This document shows positions 44,902-54,464 of a DNA stretch of 64,000 nucleotides, one piece after another. Both the position numbers and the translations under genes were made by a program. Source of the stretch: Thiobacillus sp. (GTDB lineage: Bacteria > Pseudomonadota > Gammaproteobacteria > Burkholderiales > Thiobacillaceae); NCBI GenBank assembly GCA_016124745.1, contig WGNC01000005.1, forward strand, positions 62,001-126,000, given 5' to 3'. Under the pieces are notes generated by a model, which was given only the letters and a program-made list of their open reading frames with translations, did not search any database and was not told the DNA's origin. The stretch's first letter is position 1. Each line of letters opens with the position of its first letter.

Positions 44902-45821
44902 GCCGTCGGCAAGGCGTCGAGAATGGCGCGGGCGCCTCGTGCAAGCAGCTTGTCGGCGAGGGCCTGACCCACGGCTTCTGGATCCATGATATCGCCCTCG
45001 GCGCGGTCCTCGAGGAAGCTGCTGCCATCCGGGTTGGCAACGAAGCCATGCATCACCAGCTTGCCGCCCTGCAGCACCGCATGCGCACCCAGCGGCACCT
45101 GGCAGCTGCCGCCGAGCACACGACTGACCTGACGCTCGGCACGCACGCAGGCGGCTGTTTCGGCGTGATTGAGTGTGGCCAGCATGGTAGCCACCGTGGG
45201 GTTTCCGCTACGAATCTCGATACCGAGCGCCCCCTGTCCGGCCGCTGGAATGCTGTCTTCCACCGAGAGCAGGCTCTTGATGCGGTCCCCCAGGCCGAGA
45301 CGCTTGAGGCCGGCGGCAGCCAGCAGGATCGCGTCGAACTGGCCTTCGTCGAGCTTTTTGAGCCGCGTTCCGACGTTGCCGCGCAATGGCTTGACTGCCA
45401 GATACGGATAACGCGCGCGCAACTGTGCTTCGCGACGCAGGCTGGAAGTGCCGACCACGCTGCCGGGCGGCAGGTCGGACAGGCGTTCATACTGGTTGGA
45501 GACAAAGGCATCGCGCGGGTCTTCGCGTTCGCCGATCACCGCGAGCACGAATCCCGGCGGCAGTTCCATCGGCACGTCCTTCATCGAATGCACTGCCAGA
45601 TCCGCTTGTCCCGCTTCGAGCGCCACCTCGAGTTCCTTGACAAACAGGCCCTTGCCACCGATTTTGGACAGGGTGACATCAAGAATCTGGTCACCACGCG
45701 TCGTCATGCCTAGAATGCCGACAGCGCAGCCAGGATGCAGCGCGCTCAAGCGGTCGCGGATATGCTCCGCCTGCCACATGGCGAGGGCGCTTTCACGGGA
45801 GGCGATGGTCAACTTTTGCAT
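44898..45821 (-). CDS. hemC: Hydroxymethylbilane synthase HemC
   Basis: This 307-residue protein has the family motifs [51 protein letters not shown] and the cofactor cysteine near residue 240 in [12 protein letters not shown]. It polymerises porphobilinogen on its dipyrromethane cofactor. It is the first gene of hemC-hemD-hemX-hemY, and the promoter should lie in 45822-45910, shared with the divergent thioredoxin gene. Confidence 0.97.
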   Translation of the reverse strand: MQKLTIASRESALAMWQAEHIRDRLSALHPGCAVGILGMTTRGDQILDVTLSKIGGKGLFVKELEVALEAGQADLAVHSMKDVPMELPPGFVLAVIGEREDPRDAFVSNQYERLSDLPPGSVVGTSSLRREAQLRARYPYLAVKPLRGNVGTRLKKLDEGQFDAILLAAAGLKRLGLGDRIKSLLSVEDSIPAAGQGALGIEIRSGNPTVATMLATLNHAETAACVRAERQVSRVLGGSCQVPLGAHAVLQGGKLVMHGFVANPDGSSFLEDRAEGDIMDPEAVGQALADKLLARGARAILDALPTA

Positions 45822-45910
45822 GGTGGTAGATATAGACTGTTTGAATTGGCAATTGATGACGCGACACTAAACAGTATGACGGGTTCGCATCCACATGGGG
45901 GACGATATCA

Positions 45911-46393
45911 ATGACGCGATCTATCGCGGTCCGGGGCCTGATTTTAGCATGGGGACTGGCGCTCTCCGCCGCCGCCGGCGCGGCAAGCGGACTGATACAC
46001 GCGAAGAATTTGCAGGCCGATGCGCAACTGGCTGCCAAACTCCAGATACCCATTCTGGTGCTGTTTTCCAGCCCCGGTTGCCATTATTGCGAACGCGTCA
46101 AGGCCGAATACCTGGGGCTCATGCACAAGGATCCGGCGTATCGAAAGCAAGTCATCATTCGCGAAGTCACCATGGGTGACCCCAAGCCACTGATTGACTT
46201 CAACGGCACGCCCACCACCGAAGGCGCGTTTGCTGCCGCCCACAAGGTGTTCATGGTGCCCACCGTCATGGTTTTCGACACGCAGGGCAAGGAAACCAGC
46301 GACGCCATCGTCGGCCTGCTGACACCGGATTTTTACTTCGGGTACCTGATGTCGGCCATCGAGACCGGAATCGACAAGGTGCGTGGCAAATAG
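45911..46393 (+). CDS. Secreted thioredoxin-like protein
   Basis: This 160-residue protein has a signal peptide ending near AAAGAAS and a thioredoxin fold with the redox site CHYC in SPGCHYCERVK, the cis-proline region VPTVMVFD and GLLTPDFYFGYL. It resembles SoxW/DsbE-type periplasmic thioredoxins, often found in sulfur oxidisers. It starts 89 bases from hemC on the other strand. Whether it serves cytochrome maturation or sulfur oxidation cannot be told. Confidence 0.87.
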   Translation: MTRSIAVRGLILAWGLALSAAAGAASGLIHAKNLQADAQLAAKLQIPILVLFSSPGCHYCERVKAEYLGLMHKDPAYRKQVIIREVTMGDPKPLIDFNGTPTTEGAFAAAHKVFMVPTVMVFDTQGKETSDAIVGLLTPDFYFGYLMSAIETGIDKVRGK

Positions 46394-46635
46394 ACAGCTG
46401 CGGGACGTCATGCGTATCCCGACGCCGGATCGGCCGAGGCGCGGGTGAGACTGCAGGACCCCATACCGCAGTGCGATGGATCCCGATTCCACTGCCGACG
46501 TGATCCACCAAAGCGCTTCAGGGGCAACCCTGCAATTCGCCGCTCTCGGGAGACGGAAGGTGAACCATACACGGCAGACTTGAAGTGCCGGATCAGGAAG
46601 GGGAACAAAATCGCCACCACGCAGGAAGCGTCTTC

Positions 46636-47280
46636 ATGAAAGCCCTTTTGGCCGACGACCATCCACTCATGCGCGAGGGCGTGCGACAAGTGTTGTCGCA
46701 ACTGGAACCGCCAGTCAAGATCATCGACGCCCACGACTACCCCACCCTGTTTGCGCAGACCAGCGCCCATCGTGACCTCGACCTTGCAGTGGTCGACCTG
46801 AACATGCCCGGTTTCGTCGGCATGCAGGGCATCATGCAGTACCGCAACCAGTTCCCGGACGTTCCGCTGGTGGTCCTATCTGCTTCGGAATCACCGCACG
46901 ACATTCGCAACGTGATGAAAGCCGGTGCACTCGGTTACATCCCAAAGGCTGCATCCACGGCTGCCATGCTGGCTGCATTTCGGCATGTGCTGGCGGGCGA
47001 CGTCTATTTTCCGGCCGGCCTGCACAACAAACATGACGGCGCCTGCTCGACGGCCCCGGCCACGTTCGGTGCCCTGCAGCATAGCGGGCTGACTGCGCGC
47101 CAGCTCGAGGTGGCGCGCCTGCTGGCGCAAGGCTGCGCCAACAAGGCCATCGCGGGCATGCTGGCGATGTCGGAAAGCACCGTGAAGGTACATATCGCAG
47201 CCATTTTTCGCGCGTTCAGCGTCACCAACCGCACCGAGGCCGTGCTAGCCATTCAGCGACTGGCGCAGATCCCCGATTGA
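46636..47280 (+). CDS. LuxR/NarL-type response regulator
   Basis: This 214-residue protein has a receiver domain (acidic pair in LADDHPLMREGV, phospho-acceptor Asp54 in AVVDLNMPG, lysine in YIPKAAS) and a C-terminal HTH of the LuxR type (SGLTARQLEVARLLAQGCANKAIA..., ESTVKVHIAAIFRAF). The start MKALLADD at 46636 is chosen over a longer frame. It is 191 bases upstream of a hybrid kinase on the same strand, a likely partner. The target genes are unknown. Confidence 0.88.
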   Translation: MKALLADDHPLMREGVRQVLSQLEPPVKIIDAHDYPTLFAQTSAHRDLDLAVVDLNMPGFVGMQGIMQYRNQFPDVPLVVLSASESPHDIRNVMKAGALGYIPKAASTAAMLAAFRHVLAGDVYFPAGLHNKHDGACSTAPATFGALQHSGLTARQLEVARLLAQGCANKAIAGMLAMSESTVKVHIAAIFRAFSVTNRTEAVLAIQRLAQIPD

Positions 47281-47375
47281 GACGGCCAGATGATGTTTGA
47301 ACCGGTAAGGCATTTTTTCGTCGTCCTGAGCGGGTCAGTCTGTTGAGCCGTCCCAATGGAACGCTGTTTTTACTG

Positions 47376-47466
47376 GCTATTGATTCGGCTTCCCGTGCTA
47401 CCTCACACGGCTCGGGCATGCCAGCCTTCAATAACACTTCAAACTTCATCAGGCCGAATCAATAGC
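47376..47466 (+). promoter_or_regulatory. Long inverted repeat in front of the hybrid kinase start
   Basis: GCTATTGATTCGGC (47376-47389) and GCCGAATCAATAGC (47453-47466) are perfect 14-base inverted repeats, 63 bases apart. Inside the loop CCGTG (47393-47397) and CACGG (47406-47410) form a second small hairpin with an 8-base loop. The right arm ends five bases before the GTG start of the kinase at 47472, and no Shine-Dalgarno is visible outside it. In RNA the stem could mask the translation start. As DNA it could be a site for a symmetric binding protein or the ends of a tiny inserted element. Confidence 0.6.
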
Positions 47467-47471
47467 GCATC

Positions 47472-49085
47472 GTGAAATTGTTGCGCCCCCTCATCAACCG
47501 CCTTTCGCTTTCGAGTTTCCGCAGCCGCATACTGGTCATTGCGCTGCTGCCCGCCCTGTTCACCGAATTCGGATTGGTGGCCTACTTCACCGCGCAAACG
47601 CTTGCCAGCGACCTGCCGGGACAGGCAGAAATGGGAGGGGCGTCCGGCCAGATCGCCGCGTTCAAACGCGACACGCTCATCCACGCCATGCTGGTGATGC
47701 TGGCCGCGATGGGACTCACCGGTGCACTGGCCTGGCGCCTCTCCAGGCGACTGTCAGGTCAGCTTCGGCATGTCGGGTCGGTGGTCGAGCGGCTCGCACG
47801 CAATGATCTCCATGTGCGCACGCAGCTAGCGCCAGACGGTGAACTGGGCGCACTGGCGGCGGACGTGGACCGCATGGCCGACACCCTGAAGATGCATCGT
47901 AACGAGCTGGAAATCCGTGTCCGCGAAGCGACTGCCGACCTGGCCGCAAAGATGGACATGGCCGAGCGCGCCAACCATGCCAAATCGCGCTTCTTCGCCG
48001 CGGCCAGCCACGATCTGCGTCAACCATTGCACGCCCTGACGCTGTTCGTGGCCGCACTCAAGGAACGCAGCCAGCAGCCCGAAACGCAAAACCTGGTCGA
48101 CAACATCGAAGCTTCCACCGCCACGATGGAGCAGCTATTCAACGCACTACTCGACATATCCCGGCTGGATGCCGGCACCATCGAGACGCATCCGGTTCAT
48201 TTCCGCCTGCATGACCTGCTGCTCGATCTCGACAAGCAGTTTGGCGCACTCGCAACGGAAAAGGGCTTGCGCTTGCGCTTTCGCCCATGCGACGTGACGC
48301 TCTACAGTGATCCGCTGCTGATCGAGCGCATCCTGGTCAACCTGATTTCCAATGCGATCCGCTACACCGACGACGGCGGCATACTGGTGGCCTGCCGTCG
48401 CCGCGGCCGCATGCTGCGCCTCAGCGTCATCGATACCGGTCGCGGCATCCCCCCGGACCAGCAGGAAAGCGTGTTCCAGGAGTTCGTCCAGTTGCATAAC
48501 CCGGCGCGCGACCGCAACAAGGGGCTGGGCCTCGGGCTTGCCATCGTGTCGCGCCTGGGGCGCCTGCTGGGGCACCGGGTGGAATTGCGTTCGCTTCCGG
48601 GGCACGGCTCGGTGTTCAGCATCGACGTGCCGCTCGGCGATGCCCAAATGATCAAGGCGCACACTGCCGCGGCCTTGCCCGGGTTCATCCCGGACGACGC
48701 GCTGGTGCTGCTGGTCGACGACGAGAGTGCGATCCTGCGCGGCATGGCCGAACTGTTCGACAACTGGCATATCGACCTGGTCACCGCGCACAGCGCCGAC
48801 GAGGCGGTCCAGTGGCTCGACAGCATCGGGCGCGTTCCCGACGTCATCGTCTCGGACTACCGTCTGCCCGACGACAACGACGGCATCGAGGTCATCACGC
48901 GCCTGCGGCAAAAATACGGCCCCGATATCCCGGCCATCCTGGTTACGGGCGACACGGCCCCCGACACCATCCTGCGCATCAGCCAGGCCGGATTTCCGCT
49001 CTTGCACAAACCGCTGCGCCCCGCCAAGCTGCGCGCCCTGCTTACCCATCTGGTCCAGCAGGCGCGCAGCGCCGCCATGGGATAA
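47472..49085 (+). CDS. Hybrid sensor histidine kinase/response regulator
   Basis: This 537-residue protein starts with GTG. It has a first membrane helix near residues 20-42, a short periplasmic loop and a second helix near 72-95, then HAMP (to about 150), a short coiled coil and the kinase core: phospho-His180 in ASHDLRQPLHAL, N-box NLISNAIRYTDDGG, G1 DTGRGIPP and G2 GLGLGLAIVSRLG. A C-terminal receiver has its phospho-acceptor at Asp462 (VIVSDYRLP) and a lysine in LHKPLRPAK. A small periplasmic loop suggests it senses the membrane or an internal signal. The start region lies against an inverted repeat. Confidence 0.9.
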   Translation: MKLLRPLINRLSLSSFRSRILVIALLPALFTEFGLVAYFTAQTLASDLPGQAEMGGASGQIAAFKRDTLIHAMLVMLAAMGLTGALAWRLSRRLSGQLRHVGSVVERLARNDLHVRTQLAPDGELGALAADVDRMADTLKMHRNELEIRVREATADLAAKMDMAERANHAKSRFFAAASHDLRQPLHALTLFVAALKERSQQPETQNLVDNIEASTATMEQLFNALLDISRLDAGTIETHPVHFRLHDLLLDLDKQFGALATEKGLRLRFRPCDVTLYSDPLLIERILVNLISNAIRYTDDGGILVACRRRGRMLRLSVIDTGRGIPPDQQESVFQEFVQLHNPARDRNKGLGLGLAIVSRLGRLLGHRVELRSLPGHGSVFSIDVPLGDAQMIKAHTAAALPGFIPDDALVLLVDDESAILRGMAELFDNWHIDLVTAHSADEAVQWLDSIGRVPDVIVSDYRLPDDNDGIEVITRLRQKYGPDIPAILVTGDTAPDTILRISQAGFPLLHKPLRPAKLRALLTHLVQQARSAAMG

Positions 49086-49148
49086 TCTGTTCACTGCGTC
49101 CTGTTCACGGCTTCCCGATTACTGTCCACCTCTGACTACTCATCCACC

Positions 49149-50549
49149 ATGCACATCCATATCCTCGGCATTTGCGGCACTTTCATGGGCGGCCTCGCGG
49201 CCATTGCACGCGCGGCCGGCCACACGGTCACCGGTTGCGACGCCAACGTCTACCCCCCCATGTCCGACCAGTTGCGCGCGCTCGGCATCGAGTTGACCGA
49301 AGGCTGGGATGCCGGCCAGATCGGCCGCAAACCCGATGTATTCGTCGTCGGCAACGTCGTCACCCGCGGCAATCCGCTGATGGAAGCCATCCTCGAACGC
49401 AACCTCCCCTACACTTCCGGCCCGCAATGGCTGGCCGACAATGTTCTCAGGGACAAATGGGTGCTGGCGGTGGCCGGGACCCACGGCAAGACCACCACCT
49501 CCGCCATGCTGGCATGGATCCTCGACGACGCACGCATGCGCCCGGGTTTCCTGGTCGGTGGCATCCCGCAGAATTTCGGCATGTCGGCACGGCTTACCGA
49601 CAGTCCCTTCTTCGTCATCGAAGCCGACGAATACGACACCGCCTTTTTCGACAAACGCTCGAAATTCGTCCACTACCGCCCGCGCACCGTCATCCTCAAC
49701 AACCTGGAATACGACCACGCCGATATCTTTCCCGACCTCGCCGCCATCGAAACCCAGTTCCACCATCTGGTGCGCACCATCCCCGGCAACGGCCTCATCG
49801 TCTCCAACGGCCGCGAAGCCAGCCTCGACCGCGTGTTCGAGCGCGGCCTCTGGACCCCGGTCGAACGTTTCGGGAGCAGCGGCGGCTGGACCGCCGGCGA
49901 AACCGACTCGAGCGGCCACTTCGACGTCTTCTTCAACAGCGCCCTGCAAGGCCGCGTGAAGTGGAATCTGATCGGCGAGCACAACCGCATGAACGCCCTG
50001 GCCGCCATCGCCGCCGCGCGCCACGCCGGCGTGCCCGCCGCCGCCGCGATCGATGCCCTCTCCCGTTTCGAGAACGTCAAGCGCCGCATGGAAAACCGCG
50101 GTGCTGTGCACGGCATCACGGTCTACGACGACTTCGCCCATCACCCCACCGCGATCGCCACCACGCTCGAAGGCCTGCGTCGCAAGGTCGGCACCGCGCG
50201 CATCCTGGCCGTGCTCGAGCCGCGCTCCAACACCATGAAGCTCGGCGTCATGAAGGCGCAATTGCCCGCCAGCCTCACCGAGGCGGACCGCGTCTACTGC
50301 TACGCTGCCGGGCTCGGCTGGGACCCGGCCGACGCCCTCGCCCCGCTGGGCGACAAGGCGCGCGTGTTCGACAATCTCGACAAGCTCGTCGCGCAATTGG
50401 TCGAGGACGCCCGCCCCGGCGACCATGTGCTGATGATGAGCAACGGCGGCTTCGGCGGCATCCACGCCAAGCTGCTGGACACGCTGCACCATCACTATCA
50501 CGAGGATATCGTGCTGACCCCGATGCACCGCTATGGGGGATATGCCTGA
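49149..50549 (+). CDS. mpl: UDP-N-acetylmuramate:L-alanyl-gamma-D-glutamyl-meso-diaminopimelate ligase Mpl
   Basis: This 466-residue Mur-family ligase begins HIHILGICGTFMGGLA and has the ATP loop GTHGKTTTS near residues 110-117, EADEYDTAFFDKRSKF, LNNLEYDHADIF and the C-terminal substrate loop YDDFAHHPTAI. Mpl attaches the recovered murein tripeptide to UDP-MurNAc, a recycling step in the cytosol. It lies 10 kb from an AmpG-like muropeptide transporter. It is convergent with the glycan cluster. Confidence 0.95.
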   Translation: MHIHILGICGTFMGGLAAIARAAGHTVTGCDANVYPPMSDQLRALGIELTEGWDAGQIGRKPDVFVVGNVVTRGNPLMEAILERNLPYTSGPQWLADNVLRDKWVLAVAGTHGKTTTSAMLAWILDDARMRPGFLVGGIPQNFGMSARLTDSPFFVIEADEYDTAFFDKRSKFVHYRPRTVILNNLEYDHADIFPDLAAIETQFHHLVRTIPGNGLIVSNGREASLDRVFERGLWTPVERFGSSGGWTAGETDSSGHFDVFFNSALQGRVKWNLIGEHNRMNALAAIAAARHAGVPAAAAIDALSRFENVKRRMENRGAVHGITVYDDFAHHPTAIATTLEGLRRKVGTARILAVLEPRSNTMKLGVMKAQLPASLTEADRVYCYAAGLGWDPADALAPLGDKARVFDNLDKLVAQLVEDARPGDHVLMMSNGGFGGIHAKLLDTLHHHYHEDIVLTPMHRYGGYA

Positions 50550-50591
50550 TCGCCGAACCTGCGACCAGGCCCGTTCACCTGTCTGGCAACC

Positions 50592-51419
50592 TCACAGGAC
50601 GTCGGCAAATCCCTTTCGGGTTTTCTGGAACCAGAAAAAGCCCAGCCAGGCAAAAACGCTCGCCCCGATGAAGTAAAGCGCCAGGCCCTGCCAGTCGGGC
50701 AGGTGGCCCCAGATCAGGACGGCACGCGTCTGCTCGATAAAGAACGTCAACGGGTTCAGATGCAGCCACACCCGGAGCGGTTCGGGCACCGCGCTGAGCG
50801 GGAAGAAGACCGGGGAAACGAACAGCAGGATGGTGGTGAACACGCCGATGACCTGCTCGATGTCGCGAACGAACACGCCCAGCGACGACAAAATCCAGCC
50901 GAAGCCGAGGCTCAGGATCATGAGCGGCATCAGGACCAGCGGGACGAATACGGCGGTCCAGTGAATCAGCCCATTCAGCATGACGAATGCGGCCAGCAGC
51001 ACGAGCAGGCTGACCAGCGCATGGAACACGGAGGCACCGAGGCTGACCACCACGAGTATCTCGAGCGGGAACACCACCTTCTTGACGTAATTGGCGTTGC
51101 CCAGGATCAGAGCAGGCGCGCGGTTCAGCACTTCCGCGAACAGTGCGTGAACGATCATCCCCGCAAACAGCACCACCGCAAACTGCGTATGCGATTCGTC
51201 GCCGCCCGACCAGCGTGCCTTGAAGACGACCGAAAACACGAAGGAATACACCACCAGCATGAACACGGGGTTCAGGAAGGACCACAGCAGCCCCATGCTC
51301 GAGCCCTTGTAGCGTCCGACGACTTCCCGCCGCGTCATTTGCGCGATGAGCGCGCGATGGCGCCAGAGGCTGCCTAGCATCGCAGTTGGTGAGGCGGGGG
51401 GTGCTGCGTGAGGATTCAT
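50592..51419 (-). CDS. ABC-2 type polysaccharide exporter permease (Wzm/TagG-like)
   Basis: This 275-residue protein has about six membrane helices and the family features RREVVGRYKGSSMGLLWSFLNPVFML and the FVSPVFFPLSAVPEPLRVWLHLNPLTFFIEQTR segment near the end. It should export a lipid-linked glycan across the inner membrane together with a Wzt-type ATPase. No ATPase gene is adjacent in the window: mpl follows on the other strand, and a HAD-domain gene precedes it on the same strand. Confidence 0.9.
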   Translation of the reverse strand: MNPHAAPPASPTAMLGSLWRHRALIAQMTRREVVGRYKGSSMGLLWSFLNPVFMLVVYSFVFSVVFKARWSGGDESHTQFAVVLFAGMIVHALFAEVLNRAPALILGNANYVKKVVFPLEILVVVSLGASVFHALVSLLVLLAAFVMLNGLIHWTAVFVPLVLMPLMILSLGFGWILSSLGVFVRDIEQVIGVFTTILLFVSPVFFPLSAVPEPLRVWLHLNPLTFFIEQTRAVLIWGHLPDWQGLALYFIGASVFAWLGFFWFQKTRKGFADVL

Positions 51420-51507
51420 TCAGGCATCCTGCCTGCATCAACAGACGACCGCGGCCGTATGGCACGGGCGAGGTGCTGCAAACGCTCTTGACCCTGTTCC
51501 AGCCACA

Positions 51508-53538
51508 TCATGGCGACAGTTTCCCCAACAAATTACGCTTGTAGCCTGGCCGCCAGAAGGTGGCGCGATATCCCCGAACCAGGCGCGGGTAGCTCAGCGG
51601 ATTCCAGATGCTCCCCGGTGGCTTCGCAATATAACGGGGAACCGCCACACTCCCGAATCCTTCGGCATGCTGAAGATGGCCGAGACGCCGGGCCTCTTCG
51701 GGTGTCGGGTGCGCAAGCGCGGCATGAAAACTGCGCAGGGCTTCCGCTGGAGGCACATCCGGCAGGCTCAGCCCTTGCCAGAGGCCAATATAGTCGTCGA
51801 CAAAACGGAGCGCCCCGGCTTGCATGGCGGAAGCGGCTTCCCAGCGCTCGGACTCGAACGCGAATTCAGCGAAAACAGGCTCGACGCCCGCTGTGCCCGA
51901 GCGGAAATTGCAGACACTGCCGTGCGGCGCCGAGAAAATCCATTCGAACAGTTCGACCGAGGTCCGGATGGCGGCATGCATTACCACCGGCTTGCCCTCC
52001 TCGCACAGGTAGCCATGCATTTCCTGGCCACGGTCCGCATAACGCTTCGCCGCGGGAAATGTCCCCATGTAATAGCCCGTCAGCTGGGTCGTCGCCCCCA
52101 TGCGCCGGATCAGGCCGGCCATGGCATTTTGCAAGGTCCCATGCCAGCCCAGGTCGACGATGGCCGTCTGGCCGCCATCCAGCAGGCCTTCTTCCCGAAA
52201 GTAGCGATCGAGGGCACCCAATTCGGACTGCGCCCGTTCCAGCACGATGTCCTCCAGTTCGCGCAACAGGGCACGCAGACGTCCGTACCCCAGGGCACCT
52301 TCGACGACCTCATCCGGTGACGGAAAGCCCACTGCGGCGACGGCGTCCAGGTGCCGGTCGATATCGATGTCGATGCGCGCCAGAAACTGCCGCGGCGTCA
52401 TGCGACTCGTCCCGCTGACCAGAAAATCCTGGCTGTCATCGTCGAGCTTTTCGATCGCGGCCAGATTGAAGGCCCGCCTCGACGCATACAGATAATGCGT
52501 GCGCACTGACTGCCCTGCTCCGAAACCGGCGCGCAGCATGCGGTCCACCACCTGCTTGATCAGATAGCCATCGCGCGACAGAAAATAGACATCCCGGAAG
52601 GCTTGTCGGGAGACCTCATGCACGATCCAGGAACCAAACCCCGCCAGCAAAGGGCCGGCATGCCGGTATCCCCAATCCGTCCAGAAATCCTGCCCGGAAT
52701 GGCCATTCGGCGCCTTCGCGTCAGGGCTCGAAAAGTAACGGGAGGCACTCAATCCGGTCGCGATGGAGCGAAACAGGCGGGCCTCGGTCACCTTCTGATC
52801 AGGAGACAGCATCCTGCGCTGGCGAGCCATCCCCGAGTGCGACTTGATACGCGTTTCGCATTTTTCGTAGTGGAGTGCGTGGATGCCCAGTTCTCGCGCA
52901 CGCCTGACATCCGAATCCAGATTGTCGCCCACGTGCAGCCATTGCCGAGACACGATCTTCTGCGAAGCCAACACCCGCTTGTACAGGGACCCGGACGCCT
53001 TCGTCTCCCTGCCGCTCGAAGACACCAACAGGAATTCGTAATCGCCATACCCTGCCTGCTCGAGCAGACTGGCCACGAGCCTTTCATCCAGATACATGTC
53101 GGAAATAAAGCCAAGCCTCTTGCCAGCGTCTTTCGCCAGATCGAAAAGCCCGCCGACGAAAGGGTTGCGCAATCCATGCGCCAGTTCGATTCGCTGCTCC
53201 AGTGACATGAGCGCTTGCGCGCTGGATTCATCCAGTTTCAGATCGGCGGCGAGACGAGCATGTATTTCTTCCAGCCGAATCTCGACCCAGCCGCTGGTTT
53301 CCCAGGCATGACGCCTGGCCTCCGTCTCGGCCCTGATGCGCGCCTGGATGAAGTCCACGCGCTCGAGCAGGTCAGGCGACAAAATTCCGCTTGCCCGGGC
53401 CTCGATCGCCAATTGCAGAAAGACGCCTTGCGGGCGTGCCACGCCCCTGACCAGGGCGGTATCGAAGACATCGAAGGTCACCAGATCGACCTTCTGCAGC
53501 AGCGACTCGAAGCGCTGCCGAAATGCCCCAGGCCCCAT
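51508..53538 (-). CDS. Large HAD-superfamily protein (COG5610-like) in glycan cluster
   Basis: This 676-residue protein has an N-terminal HAD phosphatase-type domain with the acidic pair at Asp23 and Asp26 (DVFDTALVRG), the lysine-bearing KASGSLYKRVL and the GDNLDSDVRRARELGI acidic motif. A second HAD-like domain starts at about residue 316 (DVYFLSRDGYLI), where the nucleophile aspartate is replaced by serine. The C-terminal third has DLGWHGTLQNAM. COG5610 proteins occur in surface polysaccharide loci with a presumed role in sugar or lipid modification. It overlaps the next glycosyltransferase gene by one base. Confidence 0.8.
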   Translation of the reverse strand: MGPGAFRQRFESLLQKVDLVTFDVFDTALVRGVARPQGVFLQLAIEARASGILSPDLLERVDFIQARIRAETEARRHAWETSGWVEIRLEEIHARLAADLKLDESSAQALMSLEQRIELAHGLRNPFVGGLFDLAKDAGKRLGFISDMYLDERLVASLLEQAGYGDYEFLLVSSSGRETKASGSLYKRVLASQKIVSRQWLHVGDNLDSDVRRARELGIHALHYEKCETRIKSHSGMARQRRMLSPDQKVTEARLFRSIATGLSASRYFSSPDAKAPNGHSGQDFWTDWGYRHAGPLLAGFGSWIVHEVSRQAFRDVYFLSRDGYLIKQVVDRMLRAGFGAGQSVRTHYLYASRRAFNLAAIEKLDDDSQDFLVSGTSRMTPRQFLARIDIDIDRHLDAVAAVGFPSPDEVVEGALGYGRLRALLRELEDIVLERAQSELGALDRYFREEGLLDGGQTAIVDLGWHGTLQNAMAGLIRRMGATTQLTGYYMGTFPAAKRYADRGQEMHGYLCEEGKPVVMHAAIRTSVELFEWIFSAPHGSVCNFRSGTAGVEPVFAEFAFESERWEAASAMQAGALRFVDDYIGLWQGLSLPDVPPAEALRSFHAALAHPTPEEARRLGHLQHAEGFGSVAVPRYIAKPPGSIWNPLSYPRLVRGYRATFWRPGYKRNLLGKLSP

Positions 53539-54464
53539 CAGTTCGTATCCCGCGGGAACAACCGGGCCAGTTTCCGCATCAGAAAATTTCCCCTGAGCTT
53601 GCGCAGGACGCGCTCCATCGGCCAGAACTGGCGATGCAACTGCTCGAAACTGCTCCCCATGTTCACCAGGAACCCCAGTCCGAACTGGCCGGTTTCAAGA
53701 TCGCGACGCAACAATTCATTGCGATACAGGTTTTCATAGGCCCGGTGTTTCGCATCGGCGGCGACCACCGTGTTGCCATAGTCCCCGGACTGGATCGAGG
53801 TGCGGTGGTGGTAATTGGCCAACAACCCGGGAACCAGTCCGATCTCGTAGCGCGCGCACACGCGCAGGTGAAAGTCCCAGTCGCCGAGCACGGGCAATGC
53901 CTCGCGGAAACCGCCGATATCCTCCCAGACGTCTCTGCGGAACAAAAAGGAGATGGGCGGAAAAGTGTTCCCCGCCGCAAGCCGGTAGAGGGAAACCGAG
54001 GTCATCCACTCATTGAACGGCTCCGTTTCGACCCGCCTCACGGTCTGGCCGTCTATTTCCTCGATGATCCGCAGACTGTGCGTGACCACGCCGCCATATT
54101 CATAACCAAGTCGCGGCTTGCTGGTCGAGTCCATGAATTCGACACAGCGCTCGAGAAAACCCGATTCCCAGGAATCGTCATCGTCATGAATCACGATGAG
54201 TTCGCTGGCGCATGCACGTATCCCGATATTGGAGGCCGCCTCCATGCCAACCGATGCGGGATTGTCGATCACCGTCACGCGGCCCTTGTATGCGTCCAGA
54301 CTCGGCGCGAGAACGCGACGCACTTCCTCGGCATCGCCGCCATCGTTGACGATCACATGCGTCCAGTCCTCGTATCCCTGGTCGAGCACGCTGCGAATGG
54401 CCCGCTTGAGCAGAATGGCCCTGTTTTTCGTGCGCGTGATGACCGCGACGCGTGCTTGATTCAT
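53538..54464 (-). CDS. Family 2 glycosyltransferase
   Basis: This 308-residue protein has a GT-A fold with the early VITRTKNRAILLKRAIRSVLDQ, VNDGGDAEEVRR, the metal-binding region IHDDDDSWESGF and the base region GDWDFHLRVC. There is no membrane helix. It adds a sugar to the cell-surface glycan assembled by this cluster, using an unknown donor. It overlaps the gene on each side by one and four bases. Confidence 0.9.
   Translation of the reverse strand: MNQARVAVITRTKNRAILLKRAIRSVLDQGYEDWTHVIVNDGGDAEEVRRVLAPSLDAYKGRVTVIDNPASVGMEAASNIGIRACASELIVIHDDDDSWESGFLERCVEFMDSTSKPRLGYEYGGVVTHSLRIIEEIDGQTVRRVETEPFNEWMTSVSLYRLAAGNTFPPISFLFRRDVWEDIGGFREALPVLGDWDFHLRVCARYEIGLVPGLLANYHHRTSIQSGDYGNTVVAADAKHRAYENLYRNELLRRDLETGQFGLGFLVNMGSSFEQLHRQFWPMERVLRKLRGNFLMRKLARLFPRDTN

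Noticed and set aside
49140-50528. Long minus-strand frame opposite mpl
   Set aside because: The mpl frame has all Mur ligase motifs. The antisense frame is glycine/aspartate/histidine-rich filler without domains.
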